From: Megachile rotundata
Taxonomy: Eukaryota > Arthropoda > Insecta > Hymenoptera > Megachilidae
DNA: 64,000 nt
Direction: 5' to 3'
NCBI RefSeq assembly: GCF_050947335.1
Contig: NC_134983.1
Location: 2,480,001-2,544,000, forward strand
Below, piece after piece: positions 52,621 through 63,290 of the stretch. Numbering within the stretch: the stretch's first letter is position 1; the number at the start of each line of letters is the position of its first letter. Under the pieces are notes generated by a model. That model was not told the origin of the DNA. It ran no database searches and was given only the letters and a program-made list of their open reading frames with translations. A program made the position numbers and the translations under genes.

Positions 52621-55600
52621 ATGCATGTGACTGTTTCAACATGGGTACACTGTCCTTGAATTATGTTACCAAAGGCAATATTCTAACTTTTTTGTATGTA
52701 TGTATGTGCATAACCAGCACTCAGTAGAACACAAAAATTACGGGCGGACAAATCAATGATAACCGGTACTTTTAATCTGATTTGAACGATTTTTTTTTTA
52801 CATGAAAGTTAATTAAAATTTTGAGATTTGTAAAACAAGATTTTTTATATAATTCTTTAAATAAGCGTCGATTTATACACATAATTAATTAAACGAAAAT
52901 AAACGTTCATTTTTCTTACATTTATATTAAAAGTACAGATTGAAAGTTTAGGATAACGTGAAGTAAATGTGACACAAGGTAACAGACAACAATATATATT
53001 TTGATAAAACAATAACAAAACAAGAACAACAATAACAAATAACAATGAAATGTCCGTACAAAAATGTGAATAAGAACTACGGTTTATAAGCGCGATGTCT
53101 TAGCTACGAAAGTCAGTACAATTCTGCTAGATTTCCCAACCGCTCTCCGCACGAAGGAAAAATACACATGGCCCTAAGAGGCAAAACAGGCCTACGCGCA
53201 AAACGTCCGAACGAGCTCGGGTCTTCAAGGACCTCCAAAACTTTCTACAAGATTTATGGCTTAACCGTCACAAAAGGGTTTAAATTTTGCAAAATTCGGA
53301 AAAATGAGTTTTGGTTTGATCGTTTTCTGAAAATCCTTAAAAAAATGTCATTTACGAAAAGATAAGAGGAACTATTTGCTTAATTTTTCTGTTTAATAAA
53401 AAAAAATTAAGCGAAATTACCCACATCACATATAAAATGTAGGTTAAACGATGATTGATCAAGAAGTACCTTTCTTCGAGACTTCTATTTTTTTTTTTGA
53501 AGTTGTATTCTATACTTTTGTTGGTTTATTTCAAACTAATACATTCATACGCGATACAAAAATAAATTATGTTGAGGAACACTGAATATATATTTAAAAT
53601 AGAGTATTAGCAAAAATAATAATTTACTACGTATGTGCCTTTCGCATAGTAACAGTCTTCCTTCGAAATCAATTTGTTAATAATAACATTTTTTCAAAAA
53701 TCAAGTCGAAGTTTCATTTATTTATAACCCATTTCCAATACTTTTCAATTTGTTTTTGTACAAGTGGCTCATAAATTATTCTACTTCCACCTGTATCATC
53801 AACATCTAAACACGCTGTATTGTATTATTCACATATGTAAAATTGATCAAAAACAAAATTAAAAATTTGTTGTTATCACCACAAGCAAGATCAAATTAAT
53901 TTCAAAAGAGTAAAATGTCCTTCTCTACATAAAAAACTTAGGTTAATTACATGAGATGAATATAAGGATATGGTAGATTTATTACCACACTGTATCATCA
54001 TGCGAAAATTAAAATACTAAATTCTAAATAGAATTCAAGACATGAAGTATAAAATAATATAAATTATTAACGAAAATTTTACAGAATTTTTAATAAAAAG
54101 AAGTTATGTTTTTTGTCTTATATTTTGTACCGCAATTTGAGAAGGGAACTATTTTTTATTTTGTATTATCTTTCGTCGAATATTTAGATGAAATACAAAT
54201 ATTTGTTTATAAAATTAAAAAACACTACAGGAAAGTTACAAAAATAAATGATTATTTTATTAACAGGATTATGTTTCAATACAGCATAACTTCATACCTT
54301 GTTAATAATAGATAAAATGTAGCTCATTTCATGAAAAAATTTTTTTAAATAGATGCTTTCGGAACTATCTACTTTGCTATTCATTTTTCTAATTCTTAAA
54401 CACCTAGTCTATTAAGGATATTCTACTTCATGCTTCATATAAAAGTAGGTTAACAGTTTCGTAGAATTTCTACTTTATGATGATCCGCCTGACATGTTAT
54501 AGCATAACATTAAACATTAGCAATATACCCCTTATTAATTAGGTAGAACTATGTCAAGTTCCTCTATAACATTTACACCGTACCAATGTACACGAAGAGA
54601 AAATTGGAAAGTAATGATCGTAAAATGCTGCGGAAGAAAACACAAAGTGGTTTTCTTATCTGACTTCATTCTACGAGTATTGCAACTATGATACACTGTC
54701 GACACATTGCCTTTTTAATTAAAATCGTGAAGGTGATGATTGAGAAAATATACAACCCCGTTAAATAAGTACCTACCGTATTTTCAATTTTTAACAAAAT
54801 TGCAAACTTTATTCTACACAACTTCATGTTTTAAAACATTTTGCGTAAATAAATATTAAGCACAATGTCAGAATAATCGATAATTTATAAAATATTTCAA
54901 GTTTTTTTATGAAATAACTTATCTTTTTATTGGTGATATACGCTACTCAAAGAAATTAAAGGAAGAGAAAAATTCCTGAAATTTTTAGGCCATATTCAAA
55001 TTCCTCTGCCTCCGCTAAAAGTCATAGTAGAAAACAACTAGAATAATCATTTTGAAGCTTGAAGCCTCTAGTTTTTTACCCTTTATCTCCATATTTCCTT
55101 ATCTTTTTTTATCATTAAAACAAATGAAAAACCACGATGGAAAATTTTCAAATTATTTTTTCTTATTTAGAAGTTTCTACAGTCGCAGAAAAAATTTGTT
55201 AATTAATTGCACTTAAGTATTGTTTTTTCCTTATTTCTTTCCCTGAAATTTGCACTTGGATGGGGTTCGTTTCGATGATTGGTTGCAAATGAGCTACTGA
55301 AGCCAAAATGACACTTTTTTCTTTCATAGTCCATCTCATGAATCCACCATCGAACAGAAATTGTAAGGGCGATTCTGGAAACCTAACAATATATCCTCCA
55401 AGATACGTAAATCACTTTTTGATTGAATATTGTTCTTTGATGTGTGATATCGATGTAAAGAAATAAAAAAGATGGCGTTTTTTCCTTAAATTAAAAAAGT
55501 TACTATATCTTTGGAAATAGGCATCACACAGATTAAGCCTAGCAATTTTTTTTAAGTTTATAGCATTCACAAAAAGTGTGCAAAGTTTCAAGTCGCTCTG

Positions 55601-56416
55601 ATTCTTTGTTTCCTATGGCCTGAATGATTAAACTTTGAAATTTGTGTGAAAAAATTGAAGGAAAGTCATTATTGTTTCTAACCATGACTAATCCGTTAAT
55701 TGCGTAAAAAAATTTGTTCCTCTTCATTCACTGGTACTATTGCTGAATTTTTAAATAATTTTGGTTTGGAAGAATATGTAAAAAAATTTTTTGCCATCCA
55801 CTATTAGCATTAGAATTCCCTAAAGCATACTCTCTAGGGTGGCCCTTAGCTATACAGCTCGATTTTTTTTTCGATTTTTTTTGGTCTCACCCCCTAAAAT
55901 TTTGACACTTGATGAAAAAATGATAATGTCAACATTTCAGCATGATTGGATAACAGGAACCCGTGCCGCAATCGAGTTGAAGTTCTGAAACTTGTACGAT
56001 TTCAGGTTATCGTTGAATATGTTAGTGACCTTTTATTTTAAAAGTATCAGTGTATATTTTATAATGAAAATATAATTTTTTACAATAAATTATATACTAG
56101 CATTTACATACAATACATTTACACACAAATGTAACGTAACTTTTAAGTTACCGGAGAATGTGACGGTTGGGCAACTGGAAGCTGTATATAATTTGTACAA
56201 AAGTTGATAAATTTTCCAATAATCTTGATTGCATTAACATTTATAAACGAATTTTTTTTAGATACTTATAAGCAAATATTCTTTAATGGAATTTCAGTTA
56301 TGTCTTATAAATTAGCCTATTATTAAATTGTATGTAGCGTTTAATATATATTCTGTGTTAATGTAGATTTACTTACATTAGGATAAAGACTTTTCTAATT
56401 CTCAGTTACTTATAAA

Positions 56417-56971
56417 ATGTATTGTGTTTCTCTTCATTTTTGGTCAAAAGATTATTATATTCAGATAGAAAAACAAAGACAAATGGGTGTGGGTGGTATA
56501 ATGATTTGGCCGGAATTTAAACGGAATGGATACAAAGGCAAAACAAATGTACAGTTTCTTCAAGGAAAAATGAATTCTCAAAAATATATAAATTTACTCT
56601 CAAAACAAAGTATTGAACACGCACTACGAATTACGACTGATAAATTTATTTTTTAACATGGCAATGCTGCAATTCTCCGAATTAAAATCAAAGACCAATT
56701 TTTTCAATGAGAAAACGTATCGGTTTTTCCGTTGCCTGCACGCTCCCTGGACCTGAATATTATTGAAAATTATTGGGGAGAACTAGCACGTGCTGTACAT
56801 AAGAATGGAAAACAGTATGATAATATTAAACAATTAAAAGAAGCTATTAAGATACATTGGGATAATTTGCCACAAAATACAATTAAAATGTTATACAAAT
56901 CCTTACCAAAGCGAGTACTCGATGTAATAAAAAATAAAGGCGGATTATTATTATTATCATATCATTATTAA
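56417..56971 (+). pseudogene. Tc1-like transposase, C-terminal catalytic part, two stops
   Basis: The frame runs from 56417 to 56971 with stops at 56654-56656 and 56708-56710. Visible in order are a GGIMIW segment, the GKMNSQKY motif typical of this transposase group, a segment HGNAAIL where QQDNAAIH is expected (so the second catalytic Asp is now Gly), PLPARSLDLNIIENYWG with the catalytic Glu, a GKQYDNIKQLKEAI segment, and a C-terminal KSLPKRVLDVI...GG. There are 34 residues between the Gly and the Glu, so it is DD34E in origin. The N-terminal DNA-binding half and first Asp are gone; the DNA between the left inverted repeat and 56417 shows no trace of them. It is dead. Confidence 0.85.
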
Positions 56972-57146
56972 CTTTGTATTAATTGCAATGTAACTTTCTT
57001 TTTTATGAAAATATATGTATAAATTCTGCACATCTCGAATGTGCTATCATTTCACCGGCACTATTTGTATATTTCTTCTGCTTGCTCAAAAACATAGCAA
57101 GGTCAACCCCATATTTACTAAGAAGTTCCTTCTCTCTGCCATGGAC

Positions 57147-58073
57147 GAGGTCTGTCCCAAAAGTATCCGACCTTCTTTAATTTCTTCGCACCTGACAATT
57201 TTAGCGTCATTTGCCGGGTATGAGTATCAACTGCAAAGCTTTACGAACTTCCACGATATCGCAGTTTTCGTCGGGACGCCTTAGTTCATGTGCAACGTGC
57301 ATTTCTTTACGAAGCGTTTTTTACGTTCGTCGCATTCTGCTGTTGTGAAAAATGAGGGAAAGATCGGAGCAACGAATTTGCATCAAATTTTCCTTAAAAC
57401 TCGAAAGGAGTTGTGCGGAAACCATCGATATGATGAAGAAGGCATTTGGGGATGAGTATATGAGCAATACACAAATCAAAGAGTGGTATAAGCGGTTCAA
57501 AGATGGCCGCACATCTGTTGATAGTAACCCACGCTCTGGGCGGCCTTCCGCGATAACAAGACCTAATAATATCGAACGTGTGCGACTTGCGATCAACGAA
57601 AATCGTCGACTGACTGTGCGAGAACTAGAATATGATCTTGCAATACCGAAAACTAGTTTTGGCCTCAGTTTTGGTCAAGCGGTGATTGGCTTCTTCATCA
57701 CGATAACGCACCAGCGCATGCATCGAATCTTGTGCAGCAATATTTGACGAAGTACAAAGTCATACAACTCCGTTAGCCTCCGTACAGTCCTGATGTAGCT
57801 TCCTGCGATTTTTGGTTGTTTCCAAGATTGAAAATGCCACTCAAAGGACACCGATTCGACGATAAAGAAACGGTCGAAACTAATACGACGAAAGCTCTAA
57901 AGGCTATTTCGAAAAACAAGTTCCAGGACTGTTTCCATAAGTGGAAAGGTCGTTGGCAGAATATTCTACAATCAATAGGGGACTACTTCGAAGGATGCCA
58001 CCAGCCTGATGACGCAGGATAACATCAGCAGGGAAATATGAAGGAAGGTCGGATACTTTTGGGACCGACATCG
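57147..58073 (+). mobile_element. Deleted mariner (DD34D) nested in the Tc1-like element
   Basis: The inverted ends share GTCCCAAAAGTATCCGACC (left about 57155-57173, right about 58046-58064 as complement). The boundary is taken at 57147 and 58073. TA follows on the right (58074-58075), but the left flank reads GA, so the duplication has decayed or the left end is slightly different. Length is about 927 bp against about 1.3 kb for an intact mariner; the missing part falls within the transposase. Confidence 0.85.
57352..58022 (+). pseudogene. mariner transposase with central deletion
   Basis: Mariner transposase binds the element ends through paired helix-turn-helix domains and cuts at TA. 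The N-terminal domain is clear from ATG 57352: EQRICIKF, then KKAFGDEYMSNTQIKEWYKR, PRSGRPS and RRLTVREL motifs. After about residue 97 the frame jumps straight to the catalytic region, so about half of the catalytic domain, including the first Asp, is deleted. In another frame the sequence continues with LLHHDNAPAH (second Asp), one stop, PPYSPDVASCDFWLF (third Asp) and a C-terminal GDYFEGC, ending at 58020-58022. There are 34 residues between the two Asps, giving DD34D, the mariner signature. Deletion, frameshift and stop make it inactive. Confidence 0.92.
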
Positions 58074-58559
58074 TAACAATTAGAATGGTGTGTATTACAT
58101 TAAAAAATTCTAAGTAGTTTTCAAGAAATTAAAGATAGCACACATGTGCTACCTTTTTGTCCAGGCGTGTAAGATCTCTAATGGCTAACTGAATAGGAGA
58201 TTAGTTTTCGTATTCGAGATGACCGCTTCAGCAACTACAGAATGAGATTCATACTAACATTTGTCGTAACATTCAGTAATTTTTAGTATATTTTTGAAAA
58301 TTATACACCAACACTAAAATCATATATATAAAAACTTATATTTTCATTATAAAATATTCACTGATACTTGTAAAATAAAAGGCCACTAACATATTCGACG
58401 ATAACCTAAAATCGTACAAATTTCAAAACTTCAACTCGATTGCGGTTTCTGTTATCTAATCATGCTAAAGCTGTGACATTATCGTTTTTTCATCAAGTGT
58501 CAAAATTTTAGGAGGTGAGACCAAAAAAAATCGGAAGTCGATAAATAAGGGCCACCCTA

Positions 58560-60831
58560 ATACTCACACATACAAAAAGAAGCGTAAATCCGTCCATGCA
58601 GCGTCTATGTGGTACACTTTAGATAATTTAAATAAAAAAAATTTCGTAATGTCAAAGTTGTTGCACTGCTCCAAAATTTTATAAGAAACTAAACAAACGA
58701 ATAAATAATATACATATGTATTATAGAAATATATCTTTCTTTCGAAAACTTTTCGAAACATTAAGAAAAAATATATGTACAAATATGTAGTAAATAATTT
58801 TTAATTATTTTTAATATAAGATGAGAAACAAGTTTATAAGTACCTTCAGCGTCTTACCATTGAGAAAGATGCCGTTGATACTAAAGTAAATTTATGTTGA
58901 TGTAACACAAATACACTTCTTACATTTTTAGTATTTCGAACACTATATTTAGTTACACCATTTATAATTTTGTTATCAGAACATATGAAATCATTGTAAA
59001 ATATTTTATCATACTTCTGCGCTTCCTTAATCGGTTGATCAGTATTTTAGCATTAATTCAATACATTTTATTCGAATTTTAGAGCATGGTCTCAGCTCGA
59101 CTTAATCGTTCTAATTTTGTTAACATTATTACATCAACAATATTTCCTTTTTGTGCTCTCGACCATCCTAAACCGTCTCCATAATTACTTCTGAATGTAT
59201 AAAAGTATAAGTCAAATTACTGCTCAGTTCGTCTCTTCTTCTCCTACAGCATTTCAATTCTCATTAGACCTATTTCATACGTTTACTTATTCCACAATTT
59301 GATTATCATTTATGTTATTTACTTTATCGCTATTTATCCATTCAATTATATTTTCCTGAGAAAACATTGCACATAGGTATAAATTTCTCTTCCTTATGAT
59401 TAAGCAACATTGGTCGGATAATCAAACATTTCAAATTCCAATAATCAAATTTTATTTTACTCAATACTCTGATAATCATTCATTGCGTTAATCAAGATTT
59501 TAATAATCAAGGTTTTACGGTATACAAATAATTAGAAAAAAGTAATATAAAAATATTACTCCATTATACATATTAGTAAGATAACATAGCAAAGAGCTTG
59601 ATATTTTACACTTGATAATTAACTGTTATTATTGTTTAATTAGACTTTCAATAGCATTAAGAACAAAAGTTCATGTTCATTGAAGCAGTTAACGCGTTAA
59701 TAAAGAGAAGTCTGTAAAAAATTCTGATTCGAATTCCCTTACTCATTTTCAATTTTCTCCATAAAATCTCCGTGACAGAACGTCCGTTAGAACACTGAAC
59801 AAAAAAAAATTGAGCAATTTAAACAATAAAGCGAATTCACTTCAGATAATAACTCGTTATTATACCGTGTGTCCAATCAAGACCCTGTCTAAGGGGACTT
59901 CCAATGTTTTTAAAAGATCGCACAAAATCGACGGCCAACAATATAGGAACGGACCAAGTTACGGTACAAAGAACCCAAATCTTAATTACTCAACGGGCAG
60001 CCACTTTTCAATTCCTCACCTTGCCAGGGGCTATGGCAAAAACTCAGTGGCTATGTGTACCTCGGAATATGGCGTGATGCCAAGCTGACACGGTTTATAA
60101 CTCGTGCTTCTTGTGTTCACTTCGATGAAACATAATAGAGATGTTCAACTTATTACATTGATCTAGAGTCTCTATATTTTGTTTTCTTTTTTTTATATTT
60201 GAAGTACTAAATAGTTAACATGTGCTGTGTTTCATAAATTCAGGTATTGACATGTTCGAGCGTGAGTACTGTTCTATTGTCTCTCGATGATAAATTTTGT
60301 TCGATAACTCTATCCGCCTGTTTTAAAAGAAACAGAAAGCAGAATCTCTTACTAAATTATTATTATAATAATTTAATACAGTATTAAATTTACTTTAACT
60401 GTATGTACATTTTTGTTCGTCACGTTTTTTCTTGTACCATAAATCTATCTAATTTTGGAAGTATGCAAAATTTATTTTGACGCTTAACAAATGAAACTAC
60501 CAGTTGCAACTGGTTTTCCAAGATTCTTATACCGTTGTAGACAGTGCCTCTGGATTAAGAATTGCAACAATATTGATAAATTATTGAATAGCTTTACACA
60601 ACGTTTTAACCATAAATTATATACCGCTGGTCAAACAAGTTCACTTCAGTTTTACCTACCGTACTGTTATGAATAACATTATTGCTTTTACCATTTGCAG
60701 TATTATGTAAGAATACAAGAAAAGCATGCAAAAAAGATTTTACTATCTTTATGTAAACAATAATTCGTTGCTCTTCTTATGGAAAATGTTTTTTGTGAAT
60801 TGTAAAAAATAAGTTCGCTTGTGATTGAAAA
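58560..60831. other. Gene-free AT-rich stretch
   Basis: It holds a possible pogo-like end (59385-59520), a lone piggyBac-like terminus (TTAA 59697-59700) and a GC-raised patch at about 59860-60090 carrying an unrecognised open frame (59810-60088). No gene is supported. Confidence 0.5.
59684..59700 (-). mobile_element. Lone piggyBac-like MITE terminus
   Basis: On the minus strand it reads TTAA then CGCGTTAACTGCTTC, similar to the ends at 26529 and 42199. No partner end was found. Confidence 0.3.
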
Positions 60832-61098
60832 TACAGTTACTTGATTTAATATTCGGACACTATGGTATTTGCGAAATTAAAGCCAGCTGTACTTACTTGT
60901 AATGTGATTATTGAATTTTCTGGACCGTAATGAGTTAAAGCGCATATTCTAGTTTACAAATATGTAAAATTAAGTACTTCATCTTTTATTGTTGTCCACA
61001 TAATAATTCATAAACGAAATTAGACCCGATATTGGTGTCAAAAAAATATTCGGACACTTAATATTACATAAAGTGTTTTCTTATTTAGAGTGTATGTA

Positions 61099-61411
61099 GG
61101 AATGGATCGGAGGGACGGTAGAATGAAGATGGCTCAACTTCTAACAAAAATGAATTTAATATAATGAATAATGAATATTGAGGACAATAAATCTGATGGG
61201 TCTTTACATGAACGCGTCCGAAACAGGTCTGTTCGTGTCGTAGATCGCCTTTTTGGCCATGCACACTCTTTTGTTAATTTCATGCGTTCTTTTGCACACG
61301 CACACATACTCACCCGCAGTCGTTCATACTCTCTCTCTCTCTCACACACACTTCCACGTATACTCTCTTTCACTCTCTCACTCGCATGTTCATCCATGTC
61401 GCGTTCCCTCA
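61099..61411. mobile_element. 313-bp insert with 8-base flanking duplication
   Basis: The bases TGTATGTA occur on both sides (61091-61098 and 61412-61419). The corresponding place in the copy at 27336 reads through without an insert. The insert has no clear inverted ends (it starts GGAATGGATC and ends GTTCCCTCA) and contains a pyrimidine-rich run with (CT)n and (CA)n microsatellites at 61329-61351. Origin unknown; the open frames at 61134 (-) and 61171 (+) run through this repetitive block. Confidence 0.6.
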
Positions 61412-61474
61412 TGTATGTAACAGCAAACTTATAATTTGAATATTATTTTAATATTTTTTGGGACATCCCTTTTG

Positions 61475-61829
61475 TCTCATGACATGTTGCAAACGTGTTG
61501 GCATGTTTGAAATTATTTTATTTAAATAATTTTGAGTGATGCGTTTCCACTCTTCCGTCATTTTTTAATTCGTCTTTTGTTTTTATAGGGGTGGTCTTAA
61601 CATTGCGATCCAATAAGTCTATAGATTTTCAATTAGATTTATATCCGGTGATTGTGGTGGACGATGGAACACTTTCGGACAAGCATATAATAAATATTCC
61701 TAAACTATTTTCGATTTGTGTTTCGGATCGTTATCCTGGTAGAACTTAAAACTATGGCGTATACCCATGTACGTTGCACTTTTTAATAAATTTTGTTTCA
61801 TATGTCTAAAAATTTGTTCTTGTCCATAA
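61475..61829 (-). pseudogene. Tc1-like transposase, C-terminal half, broken
   Basis: Read on the minus strand, it starts at a segment IMDKNKFLDI that aligns with about residue 214 of the 37119 transposase. It continues through KFYQDNDPKHKS (second catalytic Asp kept here, unlike the copy at 27588), a stop, and RPPQSPDINLIENL with the catalytic Glu, followed by a stop in place of Trp. There are 34 residues between the two acids. At least one further frameshift occurs near the start. The terminal stop seen in the sister copy has changed to CAA. Confidence 0.8.
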
Positions 61830-61840
61830 TACATTTAAAA

Positions 61841-61954
61841 GATGCTGGCTATAATGGTAGAGCGGTTCATAAAAAGCCATACATAAACGAGATCAATCGA
61901 AAGAAATGTATAACGTTCACTAAAGAATTTATTTCTAAGACACAATCATGGTAA
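61841..61954 (+). pseudogene. Tc1-like transposase, middle fragment, inverted relative to the rest
   Basis: The frame gives a 37-residue piece beginning DAGYNGRAVHKKPYI and ending KTQSW before a stop at 61952-61954. It aligns with about residues 112-148 of the 37119 transposase (there GFNGRVARKKPFI...). It lies on the opposite strand to the C-terminal piece only 11 bases away. The part between them (about residues 149-213) is missing. Confidence 0.75.
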
Positions 61955-62490
61955 AAACTTTATGTAATATTAAGTGTCCGAATATTTTTTCGACACCAAT
62001 ATCAGGTCTAATTTCGTTTACGATGTATTACATAGAAAACAATAAAAAATAAAGTATTTAATTTTACTTCGATAATCACATTGCCAGCAAGTACATAAAG
62101 CTTTAATTTCGCAAATACTATAATAGCCGTATATTAAAATGAGTAATTGTATGTTCAATGATATTCAATTTACCTCCAAGTTTGATTCTAACCATGAGCT
62201 AATATAAATGACCTTTAATCTATTTTTAATATATTTTTGTTGTTATATGATAGAATTTTTTATTATACAATATTTGTTATTATAGAATATATTTTTAAAA
62301 CGCAGTTAAAACTTGAGTGTTCAAGCATCCAATAAAATAATTTTAAGAAAAAAAATACGCCGACTTCGAAATGCACTAAAAAGTATAAAATAATTTCTAT
62401 TTCCTAATGAAGTAATTTCTATTTCATTCAATCATACAATTACGTAACAGATATGAATGAAACCTATTTACTCGTTAGGTAGTATATTAA

Positions 62491-62800
62491 CCCCTTGGCT
62501 ACTGTGGGCGCCTATAGGCGCTTAGAAATTTTGTGTTTGTATTACTGAGAGCACCTATAGGCGCCCACTTTCATACCAACAGAGTTTTTTCCTAGCGATT
62601 AAAAAGTTTTTATAAAAAAGAGTTATGACGGCGTGTTATAACATTTGTCATTTGTATTATCCTTTGTACATAAAGGAAGGATAAAAAACTGTATAGAAAG
62701 GCTTTAGCTTTGCTTTTTATAAATAAGAATATCTGACTTTTTATTATAATAGATAAGACCATAATCACATTTCTCAGAAAAAATCACCGTAGCGAAAGGG
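62491..62800. mobile_element. piggyBac-like MITE, 310 bp, with TTAA target duplication
   Basis: TTAA at 62487-62490 and 62801-62804 flanks ends CCCCTTGGCTACTGTG and, read inward from the right, CCCTTTCGCTACGGTG (13 of 16 match). Removing the insert and one TTAA restores the uninterrupted arm seen in copies 1 and 2, which proves insertion. A perfect palindrome GCGCCTATAGGCGC lies at 62508-62521, and a second CCTATAGGCGCC block at about 62554-62565. No coding. Confidence 0.9.
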
Positions 62801-62849
62801 TTAAATACATTTCAACCTTTTCGGAGGCGGCGCAAAATTAAAAATACCT

Positions 62850-63290
62850 CAGTAAACGTTGCTGCCAATAACTAGTTGATTGTCGTATGGCGTATTGGAA
62901 ATTAATAAATCCTGAGAAAGAATACGAACCATTATAGACATATCTGGTAATATACGTAAATGTAACGACTGCATCTTCATTTCGCAACGTTTCTGATATA
63001 AATGAAATTGAATCGACTTCGTTCGCGTGTGGAAGCCATGGATCTAAGAATCTATAAACGGAGCCCACGACGCGGGAATTACCAAATTTGCGGCAGATGG
63101 GCTCTATCTTTATAGTATATGCGGCGATCGAGTCTTTCCGTCGCATACTCTATGAATCTAGATAGACCATAGTTACATTCCATACGCACTAACACCTACT
63201 TCGTGGCGTGCTGTCGAGTTATATGTATAGAAAAAAAAATAGCTATACAAGCTTTGCCTATGTTCGGCTGTCAAAAGGTTGACATGTTCA
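62850..63290. other. Unique loop sequence of copy 3
   Basis: This block of about 440 bp between the two palindrome arms is absent from copies 1 and 2, where the loop is only tens of bases. It contains most of a 102-codon open frame on the minus strand (62838-63146) that I do not recognise; the last codons lie in the arm. It may be cargo lost from the other copies or a later insertion. Confidence 0.45.

Larger units (their letters stand above)
42418..55834. other. Long gene-free AT-rich stretch
   Basis: About 13 kb without a recognisable gene or intact element. It contains GC-raised patches at about 43690-43870, 51540-51840 and 53090-53240, the old repeat fragment C (52190-52620), a small inverted repeat pair (46028-46191), small tandem duplications at about 48165-48208 ('attcaattattctgtt' twice), 47075-47122 and 51091-51148 ('gtcttaaactctgtta' twice), and a Tc1-end-like sequence at 54948. 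Open frames here are short and unrecognised. Confidence 0.5.
55837..58557 (+). mobile_element. Tc1-like element with GGGTGGCCC ends and ~235-bp TIRs, containing a mariner
   Basis: The ends GGGTGGCCCTTA and TAAGGGCCACCC are flanked by TA (55835-55836 and 58558-58559). The inverted repeats match over about 235 bp (to about 56085 on the left and from about 58315 on the right) with scattered changes. Inside are a decayed DD34E transposase (56417-56971) and a later mariner insertion (57147-58073). Without the mariner the element would be about 1.8 kb, a normal size. Confidence 0.85.
60834..62149 (-). mobile_element. Rearranged second copy of the 27336-family Tc1-like element
   Basis: The ends CAGTTACTTGATTTAATATT and the complement of CAATTACTC are flanked by TA (60832-60833 and 62150-62151). 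The left inverted repeat runs to about 61075. The right one starts near 61955 and has lost about 65 bp internally (after about 62067). The transposase C-terminus lies on the minus strand and another transposase piece on the plus strand, so an internal inversion has occurred. A foreign 313-bp block sits at 61099-61411. Confidence 0.85.
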
